Positions 43,601 through 46,828 of a stretch of 46,828 bases of DNA are shown one piece after another (position 1 is the stretch's first letter; every line of letters starts with the position of its first letter). The DNA comes from Myxococcaceae bacterium (GTDB lineage: Bacteria; Myxococcota; Myxococcia; Myxococcales; Myxococcaceae): the NCBI GenBank assembly GCA_016926755.1, contig JAFGNZ010000370.1, forward strand, positions 1 through 46,828, in the 5' to 3' direction. Position numbers and translations under genes: made by a program. Below the pieces are notes generated by a model. It did not search any database. It was not told where the DNA came from and saw only the letters and a program-made list of their open reading frames with translations.

Positions 43601-46005
43601 CGTTGACGCTCAGCTTCCCATGGGGGCAACAGACCTTCTGGGGTGGCACGCAGCAGTATCAATGGTCGCGGGGTACCTGGGGCTCTCATGTCGTGGGATC
43701 TGGGCTAATGGCCCTTGAAGTGTGGGCGTTCAAGGAGGTTGAGAAAGGCCGCCCGGTAGACGAGGTTCTACGCGATGTGTTGCAAGGGCACGAGAGCGTC
43801 GCCGCACTTGGAGTAGCCGTCAGCATCGCGCTTCAAACAAGGCATTGCTCCGAGATAACGCTTCCGCTGCTTACGAGTCAGCGGATTTGGGTATGGGATA
43901 TCGAACGATGCGTGTCCGACACGAGCCACTCAAGTAACCTCATCGGATTTGAACCGAAGGACAGGCGTCACTACGATGCTGTAGTCGAAGGCAATAAGCG
44001 TCAATGTCGTCGTCTAGATGTACGTTGGCTAGCATCTGTGTGCGTCCTTAGCGGCGGCGACTTGGGGGCCAGGGCCTCCGAGGCGATCACGAAGTTCGTT
44101 GATGATCTGCCCTTCGACTATGCCGAAGAACGTGGTGACTCCGGAACTATCCAACATCTCAAACGGACCGCCGAAATCTGGGCTGAGGTGGGAAAGAGAA
44201 CGAACTATCGAGCGACGTCCGCTGAAGACGGGTCGGGTGTGCTCATCCAACTAGATAACCCCAAGGCACAAGGCCCTGACATCGACGCCATCAACCAGCA
44301 GCAAGCAGAGATGGTAGAGCACCTCACGCTGCTCAACTGGATACATGACTGCTTCCAGAAGGACGCACTGGAAGACGGGTTGACACTCGCGCAGGCGATA
44401 GAGCGCGCAAGGCGTCTGGACACGCCAGCGTTGTTCGAAGAGGCGCATGCACACGTTAGCTCGGTTCATCGGCGACAAAGCGCTGTCGTCGGCGTAGCCG
44501 CCGTAGTACTTCGTTTGGGACGATGTCTGCCGTCCCCTGATCTTGAGTGGGGTGCTGATGTGTGCCTCCGTGCCTGGAAGACGCCGGGGGCACCAGAGAA
44601 CTTCTTTTTGAGAGGGTCCATCCTACTCGACCACCCCGTGCTCTATGCGGCTCGTGGACTCACAGCGCTAGTTCGTTACGAACCTACGCGACAGGACGCC
44701 CTCGAGGCGCTCCTACAACTAGCAGCACACCCGTATGAGCAAATCGCGACTGAGGCACTGGGAGGCCTCTTAGGCCAGTGGGACCGGCGTCCAGACATCG
44801 CTTGGCTAGCGCTAGGGCTTGCGGTCTCTTTGTCCATCGTCGAGCAGCCGCCACATAACACCTCGTGGGAGCAGCGCAGAGAGCAAGAACAACGCCACGT
44901 TGAGGCTGCGGTTTCTATCGCTTTGACTCGGAGCAAAGCTTTGGAGGAACTGCCTCAACCGTTGCCGAACATGCCTCCCGCGTGGGTTGAGGCTTCTGAA
45001 GGGCGGAGATTCAGAAGGGGTCGTCGCGGAAAGGAAGCAGAGATCGAGTGGGAGCATCCTATGACTAATGTTGATTGGCATTTGCTCGCAAAGGTCTTGG
45101 CCATGATTCCGGTGCCGACCGTGATGGCGGATGAACTGCGGCGCGACATATTCCTGTCGTGGTGTGATGGTCTCGTCGGATGGACGGTCGAGCGACTCTA
45201 TCCAACGTGGTCGCGCCAGCCCGGCCAAGAGCCCTTTGAAGTCGCGTCGACTGAGCTCTATGAGTGGCGACGTGAGCTCTATCGATTCCTTGCCAGGGTG
45301 TCGCTGCACCTTGACCCGAAAGAAAGTGCCCGCCGCTTCGTTGAGCCGGCGGCTGCAACTGATGACGAGACCTTTACTTCGCTCGTAGAGTCATACGTCT
45401 CGCTCCTTACGTACAACATCATGGACGAGCCCGTTCTCCCGAGAACTCCGCTCATTCTTCTGGAGTTGATCGTTCCACGGTTGCTTTCGCACGGGGGTTG
45501 GAGCCAGGCCAAGTGGAATGATGGTACGCTCTACGATGTCAGTCTCTCCCGCCTCATTAAAGCGGTGTTCTTCGTTGAAGCCGAGAAGGCTCTAGGAGCC
45601 GCGCGTTTTGCGAACGGCAACTGGACTGATATCGCAAGCATTCTTCCGATTGTCGAACCCATCCTTGCTGCACAAGGCCAGAATCCGACAGTAAGCTCAA
45701 CATTTCTAACCTTGTGCGAACGTGCGTTCGAGTCCTATCCAGTGGACAGGTTCGTCGTCCAACTCCCCATGGTGCTTAGCAGAAGTGAAGGCATGCCGCT
45801 TGGATGGCGTGGAACATCATTACCCGCGCGCCTAGCAGGTCTGATTCAACGGTTTTCGGAAAAGACCCAACCACTACCGGCAGAGATGGCGCGCGCGCTA
45901 CTGCGTGCATTGGATGCTCTCGTGGATATGGGCAATCGAAGGGCCGCTGCCATCCAGACTAGCGAAGTATTCAAAGACGTTCGAACGACCGGTTCGGCTG
46001 CCTAA
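40666..46005 (+). CDS. Giant STAND-type NTPase with N-terminal Cap4/DUF4297-like nuclease domain, Avs-like
   Basis: A 1779-aa soluble protein. Residues 30-220 look like a Cap4/DUF4297-type nuclease domain: the opening GGAGFTYEDGVASVYAAALL, catalytic-type acidic D80/D81 in HPLDDVIVEG and Q99-V-K101 in LSLQVKRK, giving the D...QxK variant of the restriction-endonuclease fold. The NTPase follows, with Walker A GGLPGTGKS (338-346), Walker B STVFVDGLD (D407, D410) and a VVATVRDT strand with a possible sensor arginine. Residues about 550-1779 are a long mostly helical region, presumably the sensor solenoid. Avs antiviral STAND proteins have this order: effector, NTPase, large recognition region. 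The start codon has only a weak ribosome-binding site. Predicted role: recognise a phage protein, oligomerise and degrade DNA. The specific Avs subtype cannot be assigned by eye. Confidence 0.88.
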   Translation: MATTSPTSTTAEDSNPSDAIVGPAAAASPELTGGAGFTYEDGVASVYAAALLSETTAPGLPGRQVKRLSVQQGALGHPLDDVIVEGEGVDGVRMRLSLQVKRKLVISSAQTNTDFRETVLRAHATVAGTEFKVGLDRVGVVTGEIADGNKRSFETLCDWARADSDVTSFVKKLRTDGVAGEKETHFDDIRNILSSKIPEVELDAATHRLLSHFVLMRFEMLHEGSVIEAQTVSSLSNHLHPADRTRADDLWRRLLALVRVSEGQAAVFDRKTLVARLNGAFRLTGAPSMQATLSRVAEEARHAVADIGNDIAGVNIPRNRFVQRTREALTQHRFVQIGGLPGTGKSVVLRSLVEEALANGPALFLKADRLTGATWSQYATATGLGATSLEEFLVEHAALGSSTVFVDGLDRVEVGQRGVLLDIFNTLLSSPLLRTWRVVATVRDTGIEPLRTWLPSRLLGDGVPVIEVTEFDDTEARLLAKMKPTLAPLLFGSEQVRAIVRRPFFAGVLIRRHGAETSVPNSEIELATAWWVGGGYGAEVARSGHRRAALVGLAQAGAATLGRRIPVLGVDPQALEELEALGVVRHVRTGQTVRFAHDIYFEWSFLQLLVSRGEHWLAVVRQVGEPPVLGRTVELLSQAEFRDRQDWQKHLELLEGTTDVRSQWLRAWMVGPFGLPSFQTHESTYNAAMFADGAKRVAKLVVWFQAEKTKANPMALDGKFAPGLELTQRLLLADSLAWPSDIDSWQRCCYWLLRRIGDIPVSIRPDVVAVFDVWQNAFSNIANPVSGQIVSLTKSWLMDIETRLHGRTFPKDRGEWEQLEWGEPEALEERLREMLLRASRAYAPLAIEYLSHLQTMEHLPRSAIEQILTCAPIISVACLSQLADFVLRAMLRPLPEEIVRRSSRSSYRRGIHSDDWQSLSIDDHHQFFPCAPTREPFPSLFSHAPHEARRLVCQLANHAIAAWRQLHRLDYEHRGTPIALTLSFPWGQQTFWGGTQQYQWSRGTWGSHVVGSGLMALEVWAFKEVEKGRPVDEVLRDVLQGHESVAALGVAVSIALQTRHCSEITLPLLTSQRIWVWDIERCVSDTSHSSNLIGFEPKDRRHYDAVVEGNKRQCRRLDVRWLASVCVLSGGDLGARASEAITKFVDDLPFDYAEERGDSGTIQHLKRTAEIWAEVGKRTNYRATSAEDGSGVLIQLDNPKAQGPDIDAINQQQAEMVEHLTLLNWIHDCFQKDALEDGLTLAQAIERARRLDTPALFEEAHAHVSSVHRRQSAVVGVAAVVLRLGRCLPSPDLEWGADVCLRAWKTPGAPENFFLRGSILLDHPVLYAARGLTALVRYEPTRQDALEALLQLAAHPYEQIATEALGGLLGQWDRRPDIAWLALGLAVSLSIVEQPPHNTSWEQRREQEQRHVEAAVSIALTRSKALEELPQPLPNMPPAWVEASEGRRFRRGRRGKEAEIEWEHPMTNVDWHLLAKVLAMIPVPTVMADELRRDIFLSWCDGLVGWTVERLYPTWSRQPGQEPFEVASTELYEWRRELYRFLARVSLHLDPKESARRFVEPAAATDDETFTSLVESYVSLLTYNIMDEPVLPRTPLILLELIVPRLLSHGGWSQAKWNDGTLYDVSLSRLIKAVFFVEAEKALGAARFANGNWTDIASILPIVEPILAAQGQNPTVSSTFLTLCERAFESYPVDRFVVQLPMVLSRSEGMPLGWRGTSLPARLAGLIQRFSEKTQPLPAEMARALLRALDALVDMGNRRAAAIQTSEVFKDVRTTGSAA

Positions 46006-46056
46006 ACGACCGCTCGCCATTCTCCGCTCCTTCCGTTTCCGCCTGCTCTGCGGCAT

Positions 46057-46089
46057 GCCTACCATGAACCTCATGACAAGGTTCAAGGC
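46057..46089 (+). terminator. Possible stem-loop terminator after the giant gene
   Basis: TGAACCT (46065-46071) pairs with AGGTTCA (46079-46085), extended by GCCT/AGGC (46057-46060 and 46086-46089) across a 4-nt bulge. No long U-tract follows. It lies between the convergent giant and XRE genes. Confidence 0.35.
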
Positions 46090-46176
46090 AGGGCGTGATT
46101 CTTTGCAACAGCGATATGGGGTAGTCCGCCGTGTCCAGAGGAGAGGCCAGATTGCGCAAAATCATCACAACAACCT

Positions 46177-46641
46177 CTAACGCTCCGTGACCAGGGACAC
46201 GACAAGCCGCAAAATCAGCTTGAGTTGGAGCCCTTGCAGGCGTGCCAGCAGGCGCAGCAAGCGCCGCATCTCGGGCGTATCTGCTAATCCAGGGGGAACT
46301 TCACTCTGGGCTATGTCCGGCAGACTGCTCACCGGAGCAAAGCCCATCAGCTCGTGCGGGCCACTTCGCAGGGCAACACACAGCCGGAACAGAGTGGGCA
46401 CGCTGGGAAGCATCTTCCCACGCTCTAACCGACCATATACCTCTGTTGCCGTGCCGATGCTCGCGGCAAGGTCGGCCTGAGTGAGCCCGGCGCGCATCCG
46501 CGCCGCGCGCACAGACCTTCCAAGCGTTGCCGCGAGTTGGTGCTCTCGCCGCTGCGCATCCCGAGGGAGCACGGGGCGCCTGCGGCGTGACTTTCCCCGA
46601 GAGGGGCTCTTTGCAACCCGTGCTTTCAGGTGGCCATTCAT
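46177..46641 (-). CDS. XRE-family helix-turn-helix transcriptional regulator
   Basis: A 154-aa DNA-binding protein. The ATG at 46641 is chosen; the frame extends further upstream but has no coding character there. A basic N-terminus (KSPSRGKSRRRR) is followed by the HTH_3/XRE domain (residues about 40-100): LGRSVRAARMRAGLTQADLA, then TEVYGRLERGKMLPSVPTL. The C-terminal 50 residues are Leu/Arg-rich (MRRLLRLLARLQGLQLKLIL), a likely dimerisation helix. It is convergent with the giant STAND gene. XRE regulators commonly control defence and mobile islands; this one may repress them, but its operator is unknown. Confidence 0.88.
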   Translation of the reverse strand: MNGHLKARVAKSPSRGKSRRRRPVLPRDAQRREHQLAATLGRSVRAARMRAGLTQADLAASIGTATEVYGRLERGKMLPSVPTLFRLCVALRSGPHELMGFAPVSSLPDIAQSEVPPGLADTPEMRRLLRLLARLQGLQLKLILRLVVSLVTER

Positions 46642-46828
46642 CGCGGGAACCCCCAGCGCCGCGCCAGCACGGACGAATCCGAGCCGGTGAGCGCATGGCA
46701 AGAGAAGGAGAGAGGGAAGAGAGAGCAAGCCGTTCAGTTCACCGCTGCTTCTGGCACTCGCTCCTCGAACACACCCTCTGGCGCGCTCCCACACGAGGAT
46801 CGGGGCGAAACCACTTCCGGCAGAGCCG

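Overview
The window looks like chromosomal DNA of a myxobacterium (Myxococcaceae/Archangiaceae type). Most of it has very high G+C with G/C-ending codons. It carries family markers of the group: a DUF2381-type paralogue, a C-terminal MYXO-CTERM-like tail, a sigma-54 enhancer-binding protein and many predicted exported proteins and lipoproteins. No rRNA, complete tRNA, CRISPR array or recognisable insertion sequence was found.

From 1 to about 37.4 kb the content is ordinary vertical-looking chromosome. The left edge holds a truncated sigma-54 activator, divergent from a cation diffusion facilitator with a His-rich N-terminus. Then come a TIM-barrel-like protein, rsmD, coaD and a class I aminotransferase; a DUF2381 protein with a lipoprotein; a Pro/Ala-rich exported repeat protein divergent from carB; a secreted M35-type metalloendopeptidase; a paraoxonase-type lactonase divergent from an M19 dipeptidase; and the gltB-gltD glutamate synthase operon. 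After that lie a BamE-like small protein, an OPT-family transporter and a run of exported hydrolases (a phospholipase-C/S1-P1-like protein with a barrel-like C-terminus, a 5'-nucleotidase-like esterase, a metallo-beta-lactamase-fold protein). A di-haem c-type protein, an aldo/keto reductase and an OmpA/TSP3 protein paired with an Ig-like MYXO-CTERM protein end this part. A textbook intrinsic terminator closes it at 37443-37478.

From about 37.5 kb to the right edge the character changes. A minus-strand sequence at 37530-37554 has a perfect tRNA/tmRNA T-arm plus 3' acceptor strand but no matching 5' half, as expected for the att duplication left by an integrated element. It is followed by short tandem repeats and then by genes of clearly lower G+C and mixed codon use. 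These are an unrecognised 279-aa protein with faint nitrilase-fold resemblance, a 369-aa helical-repeat protein ending in a PD-(D/E)xK nuclease domain, and a 1779-aa protein combining an N-terminal D...QxK nuclease-like domain, a P-loop STAND-type NTPase and a long helical C-terminus. A convergent XRE-family regulator follows. I read this as a candidate anti-phage defence island: the giant protein has the architecture of Avs/STAND sensors with a Cap4/DUF4297-type nuclease effector, and the second nuclease next to it makes an unusual pairing. The functional reading is inference from motifs and context; no database search could be run.
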